DNA of 64,000 bases from the NCBI GenBank assembly GCA_041685735.1, contig JAWLFE010000007.1:28030-92029 (forward strand), in the 5' to 3' direction. This DNA comes from CSSed11-175R1 sp041685735 (GTDB lineage: Bacteria > Actinomycetota > Nitriliruptoria > Nitriliruptorales > Nitriliruptoraceae). Within the stretch, counting starts at the first letter, position 1; the number at the start of each line of letters is the position of its first letter. Made by a program: the position numbers and the translations under genes. This document shows positions 8,042 through 16,807 of this stretch, piece by piece. Below the pieces are notes generated by a model that made no database searches, had not been told where the DNA came from, and was given only the letters and a program-made list of their open reading frames with translations.

Positions 8042-8914
8042 TCAGCGACGCGGCAGCCCCCGTCGGGCGCGCGCGGCCTCCAGCGTGTTCTGCAGCAGCA
8101 TCGTGACCGTCATCGGCCCGACCCCGCCGGGGACCGGGGTGATGGCCTCCGCGACCTCCGCGACCTCGTCGTACGCGACGTCGCCGATGAGCTTGCCATC
8201 ATCACCGCGGTTGGTGCCGACATCGATCACGACCGTGCCGGGCGCCACCATGTCGGCCGTCACGAGCCCGGCGACACCCACGGCCGCGATCAGCACATCG
8301 GCCTGGCGACACACGCCGGCCAGGTCACGCGTGCGGGAGTGGGCGAGGGTCACGGTCGCATCGCGGCCCTTCAGCGTGAGCATGACCGACAGGGGTCGAC
8401 CCACGAGGTTGGATCGGCCCACGATGACCACGTTCGCGCCGGCCACCTCGACACCGGCGTGGTCGAGGATCTCCAGCACGCCGTAGGGCGTGCAGGACAG
8501 GAAGGTCGGGTCGCCGACGGCCAGCCGGCCGGCCGTGTACGGGTTCAGCGCGTCGACGTCCTTGTCGGGGGTGATCAGCTCCTGGACCGGTCGGGGATCG
8601 AGGTGATCGGGCAGCGGCAGTTGGACCAGGATGCCGTCGATCTCATCGTCCTCGTTGAGGTCGCGCACGACCCGTTCGAGCCCCTCCTGGGCCGTGTCGT
8701 CCGGCAGCACGATCTGGCGGGAGACCATCCCTGCGGCTTCCGAGGCGCGATGCTTCATCCCCACGTAGACCTGGGATGCGGGATCCTCGCCGACCAGGAC
8801 CGCGGCCAGCCCGGGGACGATCCCGTGCTCCGCCGTCAGCGCGGCGACGTCGGCCGCGATCCGTGCCCGGACCTCGGTTGCCAATGCCTTGCCGTCCAGC
8901 ACGCGTGCGGTCAT
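8042..8914 (-). CDS. folD: Methylenetetrahydrofolate dehydrogenase/cyclohydrolase
   Basis: Bifunctional enzyme making 10-formyl-THF from 5,10-methylene-THF, the one-carbon donor used by PurN and PurH upstream. The 290-residue protein has the YVGMKHRASEAAGM region with the catalytic Lys, the PLPDHLDPRPVQELI segment and the nucleotide-binding VIVGRSNLVGRPLS motif. It ends with the TPVPGGVGPMTVTML signature. GGGAGG precedes the ATG. Lying 69 bases after purH, it links one-carbon supply to purine synthesis. Confidence 0.96.
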   Translation of the reverse strand: MTARVLDGKALATEVRARIAADVAALTAEHGIVPGLAAVLVGEDPASQVYVGMKHRASEAAGMVSRQIVLPDDTAQEGLERVVRDLNEDDEIDGILVQLPLPDHLDPRPVQELITPDKDVDALNPYTAGRLAVGDPTFLSCTPYGVLEILDHAGVEVAGANVVIVGRSNLVGRPLSVMLTLKGRDATVTLAHSRTRDLAGVCRQADVLIAAVGVAGLVTADMVAPGTVVIDVGTNRGDDGKLIGDVAYDEVAEVAEAITPVPGGVGPMTVTMLLQNTLEAARARRGLPRR

Positions 8915-8983
8915 CCCGGAACCTCCCGGTCGGTGGTGGGCCCCTTCGGACCCGGTTCGGACTCGGTGTCGCGATCGTCGCGA

Positions 8984-10525
8984 TCAGTGGCGGAAGTGGC
9001 GACGGGCGGTGAAGACCATCGGGATGCCGTGTTCGTCGGCAGCGGCGATGACCTCCTCGTCACGCACCGATCCGCCGGGCTGGACGATAGCGGCCACACC
9101 CGCCGCCGCCGCGGCGTCCGGGCCGTCCCGGAACGGGAAGAACGCATCGCTGGCCAGCACCGCACCGGTGTGGCGCTCGCCCGATCGCTCGACCGCCAGA
9201 CGGACACTGTCAACTCGACTCATCTGCCCGGCACCGACCCCCACGAGCTGCCGGTCCTTCGCGAGCACGATGGCGTTGGACTTGGTGTGCTTGCACACCG
9301 TCCACGCGAACCGCAGATCGGCCAACGTCGCCTCGTCCGGCTGCGCCGAGGTGACCACCCGCCACTCGTCCCACGGTTCGTCACCGACATCGGCATCCTG
9401 GACCAGGAGTCCGCCGGTCACGCTCCGGATCTGCCAGGCTCCCTGCGGCCGTCGCGCCGAGGGCATCGACAGGATCCGTAGGTTGGCCTTGGTCCGCAGC
9501 ACCTCGAGCGCCGCATCCTCGAACCCCGGCGCGATCACGACCTCGGTGAAGACCTCGATGATCCGCTCGGCCGTCGCGGCATCGATCGGTCGGTTGCTTG
9601 CCACGATGCCGCCGAAGGCACTGACCGGGTCCCCCTCCAGGGCGCGCTCGTACGCGGTCGCCAGGTCGGCGGCGACCGCCATCCCGGCGGGGTTGGTGTG
9701 CTTGATGATCGCCACACAGGGCTCATCGAGGTCGATGGCCATACCCCAGGCCGCGTCGGTGTCCAGGAGGTTGTTGTACGAGAGCTCCTTGCCCCCGAGC
9801 TGCTCCGCCGCTGCCAACCCGCCGACGGAACCGTCGGTGTACAGGGCGGCCGCCTGGTGGGGGTTCTCGCCGTACCGCAGCACCGCGGTCCGCGGTAGCG
9901 CGATCGACAACTGCTCGGGGAGTGCGTGCTCGCGCTGGAACCAGGTGGCGACGGCCGCGTCATAGGCTGCGGTGTGCTGGAAGGCGGTACTCGCCAATCG
10001 ACGGCGCAGGTCATCGGTCAAACCCCCGTGCTCGCTGATCTGCGCGAGCGCCTCGTCGTAGTCCGCCGGATCGACCAGGACGCCGACCGACCGGTGGTTC
10101 TTCGCCGCGGCACGCACCATGGTGGGTCCACCGATGTCGATCATCTCCACGACGTCGGCCTCCGTCGCACCAGCGGCCACGGTGTCCTGGAAGGGGTAGA
10201 GGTTGACCACCACCAGGTCGATCGGTCCAACCTCCAGCTCATCGAGTTGTGCGAGGTGCTCGTCCACGTGCCGGTCGGCGAGGATGCCCGCGTGGATCCT
10301 CGGGTGCAGCGTCTTGACCCGCCCGTCGAGGCACTCGGGGAACCCGGTGACGTCGGCGACCTCGGTCACCTCGATCCCTGCATCCCGGATGACACCAGCC
10401 GTCGAGCCGGTCGAGAGGATCTGCACGTCGGCAGCCGCCAGCGCAGCGGCCAGCTCCGCGACCCCGGTCTTGTCGAAACAGCTGATCAACGCGCGCCGGA
10501 CCTGCATCGTCTGGTCGGTGGTCAC
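8984..10525 (-). CDS. purH: AICAR formyltransferase/IMP cyclohydrolase
   Basis: Catalyses the last two steps of de novo IMP synthesis. An N-terminal MGS-like cyclohydrolase domain (FDKTGVAELAAAL, STGSTAGVIRDAG) is followed by a transformylase domain with the catalytic KHTNPAGMAVA motif. It ends in a typical KHTKSNAIVLAKDRQLVGVGAGQ region and RRHFRH. The GTG start overlaps the purN stop as GTGA and is preceded by GGAGGAG, so it is chosen over the ATG at 10507. Confidence 0.96.
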   Translation of the reverse strand: MTTDQTMQVRRALISCFDKTGVAELAAALAAADVQILSTGSTAGVIRDAGIEVTEVADVTGFPECLDGRVKTLHPRIHAGILADRHVDEHLAQLDELEVGPIDLVVVNLYPFQDTVAAGATEADVVEMIDIGGPTMVRAAAKNHRSVGVLVDPADYDEALAQISEHGGLTDDLRRRLASTAFQHTAAYDAAVATWFQREHALPEQLSIALPRTAVLRYGENPHQAAALYTDGSVGGLAAAEQLGGKELSYNNLLDTDAAWGMAIDLDEPCVAIIKHTNPAGMAVAADLATAYERALEGDPVSAFGGIVASNRPIDAATAERIIEVFTEVVIAPGFEDAALEVLRTKANLRILSMPSARRPQGAWQIRSVTGGLLVQDADVGDEPWDEWRVVTSAQPDEATLADLRFAWTVCKHTKSNAIVLAKDRQLVGVGAGQMSRVDSVRLAVERSGERHTGAVLASDAFFPFRDGPDAAAAAGVAAIVQPGGSVRDEEVIAAADEHGIPMVFTARRHFRH

Positions 10526-11235
10526 GGGGTCTCCTCCTGCTGATCGTCGGGGTGCTGATCGTCGGGGTGCTGATGATCGGGGTGCGGACGGATCACGACG
10601 GTCCGATCGCGGACCTCCAGGCGATCCTGGCAGAGCAGACCGATGCAGGCCGGGAACAGCTCGTGCTCGACCGCTCTGATGCGGTCGTGGAGGCTGGCCT
10701 CGGTGTCGTCGGAATGCACCTCGACCGCCTGCTGGGCGACGATGGGGCCATGGTCGACCTGATCGTCGACCAGGTGCACGGTCGAACCGGTGACCTTGAC
10801 CCCGAACTCCAAGGCATCACGGACGGCGTTGGCACCACGGAACGCCGGGAGCAGCGAGGGATGGGTGTTGATGACCCGACCCGGCCACGTGCCGACGAAC
10901 GCGCCCGACAGCACCCGCATGAAGCCGGCCAGCACGATCACCTCGGGGTCGTGGGCGAGCAGACCGGATCGCAGCGCCTCCTCCCAGGTGGCGCGATCCG
11001 GATGGTCGCTCAGGGCCTCGACCACCGTCGGCACGCCCGCCGCTTCGGCCCGCACCAGGCCGTAGGCGTCGGGCCGATCCGCGCCCACCACCACGACCTC
11101 ACCACCGAACGCCGGATCCGAGGCAGCCCGGTCCAGGACCGCCTGGAGGTTCGAGCCACTCCCGGACACCAGCACGGCCACACGCCGGGGGCTGACCAGC
11201 ATGGCTGCGGACGCATCGATGGGCACGGACGACAC
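10522..11235 (-). CDS. purN: Phosphoribosylglycinamide formyltransferase
   Basis: Transfers a formyl group from 10-formyl-THF to GAR, the third step of purine synthesis. The motifs VLVSGSGSNLQAVLD (phosphate binding), INTHPSLLPAF (catalytic His and Asn) and the late Asp in HLVDDQVDHGPI are present. The C-terminus carries a short HPDDQ tandem repeat from a 15-bp DNA repeat that is not part of the fold. Start choice is uncertain: GTG at 11235, GTG at 11226 or ATG at 11202, none with a strong Shine-Dalgarno. It overlaps purH by 4 bases. Confidence 0.94.
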   Translation of the reverse strand: MSSVPIDASAAMLVSPRRVAVLVSGSGSNLQAVLDRAASDPAFGGEVVVVGADRPDAYGLVRAEAAGVPTVVEALSDHPDRATWEEALRSGLLAHDPEVIVLAGFMRVLSGAFVGTWPGRVINTHPSLLPAFRGANAVRDALEFGVKVTGSTVHLVDDQVDHGPIVAQQAVEVHSDDTEASLHDRIRAVEHELFPACIGLLCQDRLEVRDRTVVIRPHPDHQHPDDQHPDDQQEETP

Positions 11236-11289
11236 CTCGGCTCAACTGGGACGACGGTCGGTCCACGACCCGGACCGATGAGACCGGCC

Positions 11290-12086
11290 CCGATCCTAAC
11301 GGGCGGGCCTCGCCCGGGGCGGGGCGAGGAGCTGGCCGTCACCGGGACCGATGTGGGCGCGCAACCCACCAACGACACGGCCCGTGCGGATCTCCGAGCC
11401 GCGGAAGAGCGGCTCGATCGGCTCAGCGACGAGTTCAACGGAGCGGTCGACGACGACAACCTGGCGCAGCAGGACCTCGAGGTGGCCCGACTGGCGGCCG
11501 CCGAGGCGGATGCCGGGCTCGTCGCGTTGCGACACGAGCGCGTGCTGCTCACCGACGCGACCACGATGCACATCCGGCAGCTGCACAAGCTCGGACCGAC
11601 GATCGAGCTGACGTCGATGTTCTCCGCCAGAGCCGCCGGCGACGCCAGTCAGCGCACCGCGTTGCTGCGTCGCGTCCAGCGAGCAGCCAGCAGACCGACC
11701 TGGAGAGCCTGGGGGCAACGGCCGCGTCCCTGGAGGTCGCCGAAGCCCGCCTGATCGAACAGCGGGACGCCGCCGTCACACAGGCTGCCCGGGTCGAGCA
11801 GCAGCGCGACCGGATGGAGCGCACGCTCGCGGCCCAGCAGGTTGAGGTCGCCGAACTCGAGGTCACGCTGCCACGGACATCGGCCAGCCAGTTCGCCAAC
11901 CTCCGGCGCGTCTCGCGCGGTGAGCTCCAGCCCGGCGACCTGGTGTTCGCCGGTTCGCCCCGCGTGCACCACGTCGGCATGTACATCGGCGACGGCCAGA
12001 TCGTGCACTCCCCACGGGCCGGCAAGCCGGTCGAGATCCGGTCCATGCAACGCTCCGACCTCCGGGGCTTCGGTCGCCCGGGCTGA
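11290..12086 (+). pseudogene. Decayed NlpC/P60-type cell-wall hydrolase
   Basis: Two frames together read as a RipA/CwlO-like protein. A coiled coil (LRAAEERLDRLSDEF... and, after a one-base shift near 11665-11680, DLESLGATAASLEVAEARL...) is followed directly by LPRTSASQF, GDLVFAG and HHVGMYIGDGQIVHSPR. The latter is the second half of an NlpC/P60 domain with its catalytic His. The first half, which carries the DCSG catalytic Cys, is deleted, and no signal peptide or start is visible. Loss of secretion signal, frame and nucleophile makes this a pseudogene. An assembly error alone cannot explain the missing domain half. Confidence 0.8.
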
Positions 12087-12097
12087 CCGAGGTCGGA

Positions 12098-12334
12098 TCA
12101 CGGCCCTTCGGCGCCGTCCTCGAGCACCGCGGTGGCGATCCGTCGGGCCTCATCGATCCGGGCCTCGTCGACGAAGATGCGCACCCCCCAGTCGGCGGCC
12201 GAGACGAACCGGGTGAACCGACCCGGGCTCTTGTGCCACCAGACGATCTCCGCGGCATCGAGCCCATCGGCGATGGCCATCGCATTGCCATCCTCGAACT
12301 GTCCGAGTTCGACCGTCCTGACGCGATCGGTCAT
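12098..12334 (-). CDS. Small hypothetical protein (DUF2007-like size)
   Basis: A 78-residue protein with an alternating strand/helix pattern (VELGQFEDGNAMAIADGLDAAEIVWW, then WGVRIFVDEARIDEARRIA). It resembles small 'putative signal transducing' ferredoxin-like proteins in layout, but the match is not certain. The ATG at 12334 has only a weak GGGG upstream. It follows a small membrane protein gene on the same strand and may share its transcript. Confidence 0.55.
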   Translation of the reverse strand: MTDRVRTVELGQFEDGNAMAIADGLDAAEIVWWHKSPGRFTRFVSAADWGVRIFVDEARIDEARRIATAVLEDGAEGP

Positions 12335-12392
12335 GGCGAGCCCCGTCCACGGTCGTCGCCCCGCGCCTGGCCCGTGGCACCTGGTGTCGTCC

Positions 12393-12689
12393 TCATGCTG
12401 CGAGCCTCCGCAGGCGGAACGCCTTGACGAAGCACCACACCGAGGCCCCGACGAGCGGCAGGCCGGCGAGGAGCACGCGCAGGTCCCCGGGGCCGATCAG
12501 CATGGTCAACGCGTTCGCCCCCGTCATGATCAGCACCCCGGCACTGGTCCAGACCGTGGCCTGGGCGCGCAGGTTGTCGGGGTCCCCCGGCTCGCTGGAC
12601 CGGAAGCGCCGGTAGCCGAGGAACATCGCCACCAGTGCCGCGATGCCGGCGACGAACGTGGCCAGTTCGACGACCATCGTGGCGGTCAC
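12393..12689 (-). CDS. Small membrane protein with three predicted helices
   Basis: A 98-residue protein with hydrophobic segments at about residues 4-25, 45-65 and 70-90, joined by a short charged loop (RRFRSSEPGDPDNLRAQ). No family is recognised. The GTG at 12689 and the ATG at 12677 are both possible starts, neither with a clear ribosome-binding site. It lies back to back with the tRNA-Leu gene, about 130 bases away. Confidence 0.6.
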   Translation of the reverse strand: MTATMVVELATFVAGIAALVAMFLGYRRFRSSEPGDPDNLRAQATVWTSAGVLIMTGANALTMLIGPGDLRVLLAGLPLVGASVWCFVKAFRLRRLAA

Positions 12690-12801
12690 AGGTGCGCTCC
12701 GGGCTGCGGGGACATCGAGGGACTGCGCACCTGTCGCTCCGGCGCGGCAGCCCCCGCACGGTACCGACGCGGACCGGCGGTCCGTGCCGGTCCTGCCCGC
12801 G

Positions 12802-12807
12802 TAGGCT
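12802..12807 (+). promoter_or_regulatory. -10 box of tRNA-Leu
   Basis: TAGGCT lies 13 bases before the mature tRNA 5' end, matching the -10 form seen elsewhere in the window. No good -35 element is visible. Confidence 0.5.
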
Positions 12808-12819
12808 TCGCGCAGACCC

Positions 12820-12906
12820 GCGGGCGTGGCGGAGTCGGCAGACGCAGGGAACTTAAAATTCCCCGGGCGAGAGCCCGCGTGGGTTCGAATCCCACCGCCC
12901 GCACCA
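12820..12906 (+). tRNA. tRNA-Leu (anticodon TAA)
   Basis: An 87-base class II tRNA. The acceptor arms gcgggcg (12820-12826) and cgcccgc (12896-12902) pair fully, followed by discriminator A and an encoded CCA. The D-loop region is present, the anticodon loop reads cttaaaa (TAA), and a long variable arm (gggcgagagccc) marks a Leu/Ser/Tyr type. The T-arm carries GGGTTCGAATCCC. A 12-bp copy of its 3' end follows immediately (12906-12917). Confidence 0.95.
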
Positions 12907-12917
12907 CCGCCCGCACC
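12894..12917 (+). repeat. Tandem 12-bp duplication of the tRNA 3' end
   Basis: accgcccgcacc occurs at 12894-12905 and again at 12906-12917. It may be a replication slip or a scar of a past tRNA-targeted integration. No integrase is nearby. Confidence 0.6.
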
Positions 12918-12920
12918 GGG

Positions 12921-14378
12921 TCACGACGAGCCGACCTCGGCCTGATCGGGCGTCCCAGCATCCGTGGCCCGCCCCTCGGCGGTGAGCCGGACCAGCGGCC
13001 CCTTGGAGAAGGGCGAGGGTCCCGTCAGCGTCACACCGGCAGCCTCCCACGCCGCCCGCGGCAGGCCCACATCGGCGAGGTAGGTGTCCCCGACGTAGGG
13101 CTGCACGATCGCCTCGTTCAACGCCATGGTCGGCAGCCCGATCACCACGGTCACGTCTGCGGTGATGCACGCTCCCTGGAGCCCGATGTCGGCCGACACC
13201 CCACTCGGCAGGTCCAGGCCGATCACCGGGACGTCATAGCGGCGCAGCCACGTCGCCGCCACCTCGGGGAGGGCACGCAACGGCGGCTCGGCACCGATGC
13301 CGAGCATGGCGTCGATGACGACCTCGCCGGGCGGCCCCACCTCCTCCAGCCCGTCGGGTGCCACAGCCCGGACGGGGACCCCGGCGTCACGCAGCAGGTG
13401 CGTCTGTTGCGGGAAGCGCGGCGCCCCGACGGTCAGGACCTGCACCTCGGCGCCGGCACTGGCCAGCAGGCGCGCCGCGGCCAGCCCGCCCGCACCGTTG
13501 CTGGACGGCCCCGCGAGGATCGTGACCACGACCCCGTCGGTGTCACCACCCCGCAACCGGCGGACCGTGTGGGCCAGGGCCCGGCCGGCGTGCTCCGCTC
13601 GACGCACCGCGTCGTCGCCACGCTCATCGGCCCATGCCCGGGCACGACGGATCTGGTCAGCGGTGACGTGGGGGAGCAGCGACTGCTCGAGGGCCGGCAG
13701 GTCACCCTCCAGCCGGGCGCGTCGCTGCCACGACGGGGCCGATTCCCACGGACGCACCGCCCGGTCGTCGCCCAGGGATTCCGGGGTCGCCCCGCGGTTC
13801 CAGTCCTCGACCGCGACGTCGAGCAGCAGCGACATCACGACCGCCGTCGCTCCCCACAACAGGTCGTCGTCGAGTTGCCAGGCCCAGGTCGAACCCCGGA
13901 GCGACAACGGGGCATGACGCCAGCGGTCGGGGTCGAGCAGGTGGGTGAGGGGCACACGCAGGACCTCGTCGACCTCCCAGGGGTTCTCCGTGAGTTGGTG
14001 CGGTGCGACCCACCGCGCGACCACCGGGACGACCCAGAACCGGGAGGGCGGGATGTAGAAGGTCGGTCCGGATCCGACCACCTCGACGCTGTCGGATCGC
14101 AGGCCCACCTCCTCGTGCGCCTCACGAAGCGCTGCATCATGGATCGTCTCGCCAGGGTCGAGGCGTCCGCCGGCGAACGAGACCTGTCCGGGGTGGGACC
14201 GAAGATCGCGGCGACGACGCGTGAGCACGACCCGCGGCCCCTCGTCGGTGTCCTCGAGCACCACCAGGACGGCGCCGACACGTGCGTCCGCGGGCGGTGT
14301 CCTGGCTTCCTCGGGCACCTCGGCGAGCGCTGCTCGGAGCCGGGCCCAGAACACCTCGGGCTGCAACCGCGGGTCCAT
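12921..14378 (-). CDS. Nudix (CoA pyrophosphatase-like) fused to NAD(P)HX epimerase-like YjeF_N domain
   Basis: The N-terminal part has an upstream FAGG and a complete Nudix box (GX5EX7REUXEEXGL, about residues 71-93), as in CoA diphosphatases (NudL/YeaB). After a linker, the C-terminal part has the YjeF_N/NnrE order: GPSSNGAGGLAAARLL (GNNGGDG equivalent), VIDAMLGIG with the catalytic Asp, and GLDLPSGVSADIG. The GGDG aspartate is replaced. Both halves suggest repair or turnover of nucleotide cofactors. The ATG at 14378 is chosen because GGAGGAG precedes it; a GTG at 14429 lacks a site. It lies 69 bases after ppx. Confidence 0.8.
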   Translation of the reverse strand: MDPRLQPEVFWARLRAALAEVPEEARTPPADARVGAVLVVLEDTDEGPRVVLTRRRRDLRSHPGQVSFAGGRLDPGETIHDAALREAHEEVGLRSDSVEVVGSGPTFYIPPSRFWVVPVVARWVAPHQLTENPWEVDEVLRVPLTHLLDPDRWRHAPLSLRGSTWAWQLDDDLLWGATAVVMSLLLDVAVEDWNRGATPESLGDDRAVRPWESAPSWQRRARLEGDLPALEQSLLPHVTADQIRRARAWADERGDDAVRRAEHAGRALAHTVRRLRGGDTDGVVVTILAGPSSNGAGGLAAARLLASAGAEVQVLTVGAPRFPQQTHLLRDAGVPVRAVAPDGLEEVGPPGEVVIDAMLGIGAEPPLRALPEVAATWLRRYDVPVIGLDLPSGVSADIGLQGACITADVTVVIGLPTMALNEAIVQPYVGDTYLADVGLPRAAWEAAGVTLTGPSPFSKGPLVRLTAEGRATDAGTPDQAEVGSS

Positions 14379-14447
14379 CCGGGCCTCCTCCATCTCCACG
14401 TCCAACGGCAGCTGGGCATCGAGCCACACCGCGCCTGCCCGGGCCGG

Positions 14448-15410
14448 TCAGGCGAGGGATGCGACCAGCCCGTCGAGATTGTCGGCTTCGCTGACGACGA
14501 CCTCGGCGAAACCGTAACGGGCCAGGACCGCGGTCAGGATGAGGGCACCACCGTGGATCACGTCCTCGCGACCGGCCTGCATGGGGCCGAGCTCCGCGCG
14601 CTGGGCCGAGGTCGACGAGACCAGCCGGAAGCTCAGGTCCGCGAGGGCATCGGCCGGGATGCGCGCACCGTGGATGCGCGACGCCTCGTAGGTATCGAGC
14701 CCCAGGTGCAGCGCGGCGAGGGTCGTCGCGGTCCCCGCCACACCGATCAGGGCAGCCGCATCCGCGAGCGCGACACCCTGTTCGGCCAGGCGCGCGTCGG
14801 CCTCGTCGAGCCGATCCGTGATGAACGCCTGCGCGTCGACGAGATGCTTGGCGCTGACCGGATCGGCCAACAGGCAGCGCTCGGTGAGTCGGACGCACCC
14901 GAGCTGCAGCGACACACTGCCCGCAAGGCCGTCGTCGTCGCCGATGATCAACTCGGTCGACCCACCACCGATGTCGATCACGGCCGTGGGTGCCGCGACA
15001 TCCACGGCTCGGGCGGCACCGGCGAAGGCCAGCGACGCCTCCTCAGCGCCCGAGATGACCTGGGCATCGATGCCGGTCGCCGCGCGGACACCGTCGAAGA
15101 AGCGCTCACGGTCGACAGCGTCACGGACGGCGGAGGTCGCGGCGATGCGGACCCGGTCCGTGACACCGTGCTGTCGCCAGACGTCCCGGTACCCGCTGAT
15201 GGTGTCCAGGGATCGTTGCAGAGCAGCATCGTCGAGGCGGCCCGTGGCGTCGACACCGGCCGCCAACCGGGTGATGGTCATCTGGCGTGTCAGCCGGTGC
15301 CCGTCGCCATCGACGACCAACAGCCGGATCGAGTTGGAACCGACGTCGATGGCGGCGCGGGGGTCGGACCGAGGGTCGGACCTGGGGTCGGGTCGGGCAG
15401 CGGTCTGCAT
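14448..15410 (-). CDS. ppx: Exopolyphosphatase/pppGpp phosphatase family (Ppx/GppA)
   Basis: A 320-residue ASKHA-fold protein likely hydrolysing polyphosphate or pppGpp. It has the phosphate-1 motif AIDVGSNSIRLLV, the conserved ATSAVRDA segment, GAEEA, and the phosphate-2 motif VIDIGGGSTELI. It is the short form lacking an HD domain, typical of actinobacteria where it follows a DUF501 gene, as here. The N-terminus carries a small RSDP repeat. The ATG follows the DUF501 TAG stop directly, so the two are likely coupled. Confidence 0.92.
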   Translation of the reverse strand: MQTAARPDPRSDPRSDPRAAIDVGSNSIRLLVVDGDGHRLTRQMTITRLAAGVDATGRLDDAALQRSLDTISGYRDVWRQHGVTDRVRIAATSAVRDAVDRERFFDGVRAATGIDAQVISGAEEASLAFAGAARAVDVAAPTAVIDIGGGSTELIIGDDDGLAGSVSLQLGCVRLTERCLLADPVSAKHLVDAQAFITDRLDEADARLAEQGVALADAAALIGVAGTATTLAALHLGLDTYEASRIHGARIPADALADLSFRLVSSTSAQRAELGPMQAGREDVIHGGALILTAVLARYGFAEVVVSEADNLDGLVASLA

Positions 15411-16052
15411 CTAGGGCTCCGTCCAGGCCTGTATCTCGTCCTCGGACACGCAGGGTCCGGGACACGGAGCCGGCGTGGCGTGCTCGACGGTCCACGCACC
15501 GATCGGGTTGTCCCCGGTCGCGAGGTGATGGGCGGCATGGACGTGCAGGCACTTGATGTGCTTCGGCATGCCACCCGCCCCTGGATCGCCCGGGAGTGGG
15601 TCTCCCTGTGCATCACGGAACGCGACGTAGCGCTCGTGGGCGTCGCGGTACGCAGCGGCGAGGTCCGGCTCGTCCTCGAGCCGCTGGTTCAGACCGACCA
15701 TGTGGTGATCGGCCTCCAGCGTGCCGACCCGCGAGCGCAGGACCGGACAGGACAGCCAGAAGACCGTCGGGAAGGGGGTGCCGTCCTCGAGCCGCGGTGC
15801 GACGCGCACGACGGTCGGGAGCCCGAACCGGCAGGTGTGCACCACCGCCGGATCACCCCGCGCAGGACGACCGAGCTGCGCGGAGATGATGGCACGCTCA
15901 CGCGGCCCGGCGGCGGGTGCCGATCCGGCCTGCTCGTAGGAGGCCTGCGGATCGGGCCGGACCGCATCGGTGAGGGGGCCGGCCGCCGGCTCGTCCCCGG
16001 CGGCGTCCCCACCGTCCTGGACGGGGTCGGGGGCCCCGTCCGCGGAGGTCAC
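15411..16052 (-). CDS. DUF501-family protein
   Basis: A 213-residue protein. A low-complexity acidic N-terminal 50 residues precede the DUF501 core: QLGRPARG, a FGLPTVVR strand, FPTVFWLSCP, and a conserved GGMPKHIKCLHVHAAHHLATGDNPIG motif, followed by two late Cys residues. Function is unknown, but the ftsB-DUF501-ppx order is widely conserved in actinobacteria. It overlaps the S1-domain gene by 4 bases and abuts ppx. Confidence 0.9.
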   Translation of the reverse strand: MTSADGAPDPVQDGGDAAGDEPAAGPLTDAVRPDPQASYEQAGSAPAAGPRERAIISAQLGRPARGDPAVVHTCRFGLPTVVRVAPRLEDGTPFPTVFWLSCPVLRSRVGTLEADHHMVGLNQRLEDEPDLAAAYRDAHERYVAFRDAQGDPLPGDPGAGGMPKHIKCLHVHAAHHLATGDNPIGAWTVEHATPAPCPGPCVSEDEIQAWTEP

Positions 16053-16432
16053 GACACCTTGCCGCGCTTCTGGCGGCGCGCCTCACCCTGGATCATCTGG
16101 GACTTGTGCATGAAGCGGCGCAACCGCTTGTTGAAGTCCTTGTCGAGCTTGGAACGCAGGTGGGGGGTCTCCTCCTCCTGCCACTCGGGGTCCGCTCGCT
16201 TGATCGACAGGTCGACCTTGCCGTCCTCCTTGACATCGAGGACCTTGACATCGACCTCGTCGCCTTCAGCGAGGTAGGCGTAGATGTTCTCGACGAAATC
16301 GGCATCGACCTCGGAGACGTGGACCAGGCCGGTGGCCAGGCCTCCGTCTTCGGTCTGTACCTCGACGAACGCGCCGTATTCCTCCAGCCGGACGACCTTG
16401 CCCTTGACGATCTCTCCTTGCAGTTCGATCAA
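16049..16432 (-). CDS. S1 RNA-binding domain protein
   Basis: A protein of about 127 residues made of one S1 domain: GEIVKGKVVRLEEYGAFVEV, GLVHVSEVDADFVENIYAYL, EGDEVDVKVLDVKEDGKVDLSIKR. A basic C-terminal tail follows (KRLRRFMHKSQM...RRQKRGK). It resembles general-stress/ribosome-associated YabR-type proteins. The start is doubtful: TTG at 16432 fits the domain boundary but AGGAG lies directly against it, while an ATG at 16510 adds residues with no family resemblance. It overlaps DUF501 by 4 bases and heads the S1-DUF501-ppx-Nudix series. Confidence 0.8.
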   Translation of the reverse strand: MIELQGEIVKGKVVRLEEYGAFVEVQTEDGGLATGLVHVSEVDADFVENIYAYLAEGDEVDVKVLDVKEDGKVDLSIKRADPEWQEEETPHLRSKLDKDFNKRLRRFMHKSQMIQGEARRQKRGKVS

Positions 16433-16807
16433 CTCCTCTCGAGGCCAGGCAGCCGCGCAGCTACCAACCCGTGCTCGTGGTGCATCACCGGCAGTGGCAG
16501 GCAGATGCATGTGGTGGACCCGCGTGCGACGTTCGGTTCCGGAGGTCGGTCCCGGCCCGGGCGTGCGAGGATCTTGCGGGGCGCGAACGGACCGCGGATC
16601 GCGGCCCATGTACCTGACAAGGTACGGAGCGCGCACGGAGGCGGCAACACCGGAGCCCGCTCCGCGCGCCTGACAGGCCGCCCGACGCCGATCCCGCGGC
16701 GGCCGGGAACCCCGGGGCTACGCTCGCGATCGGGTCCGGGGGACGCTCGATCCACCGGGGGTGCGGGAGCGCTCCGACGGCCACAGGGACCACGGGGAGG
16801 GTGCTCC
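16433..16807. other. Divergent intergenic region with palindrome
   Basis: About 375 bases between the S1 gene and the ferritin-like gene. It contains a palindrome gtacc-tgacaa-ggtac at 16610-16625 and a TACGCT -10-like box at 16719-16724 facing the ferritin-like gene. Part of it may encode an N-terminal extension of the S1 gene if the ATG at 16510 is used. Confidence 0.5.

Noticed and set aside
12132..16277. A 1,381-codon plus-strand open frame
   Set aside because: It is antisense to the Nudix fusion, ppx, DUF501 and S1 genes and even runs through tRNA-Leu. Its Arg/Gly/His-rich translation has no domain and is a GC-bias shadow.
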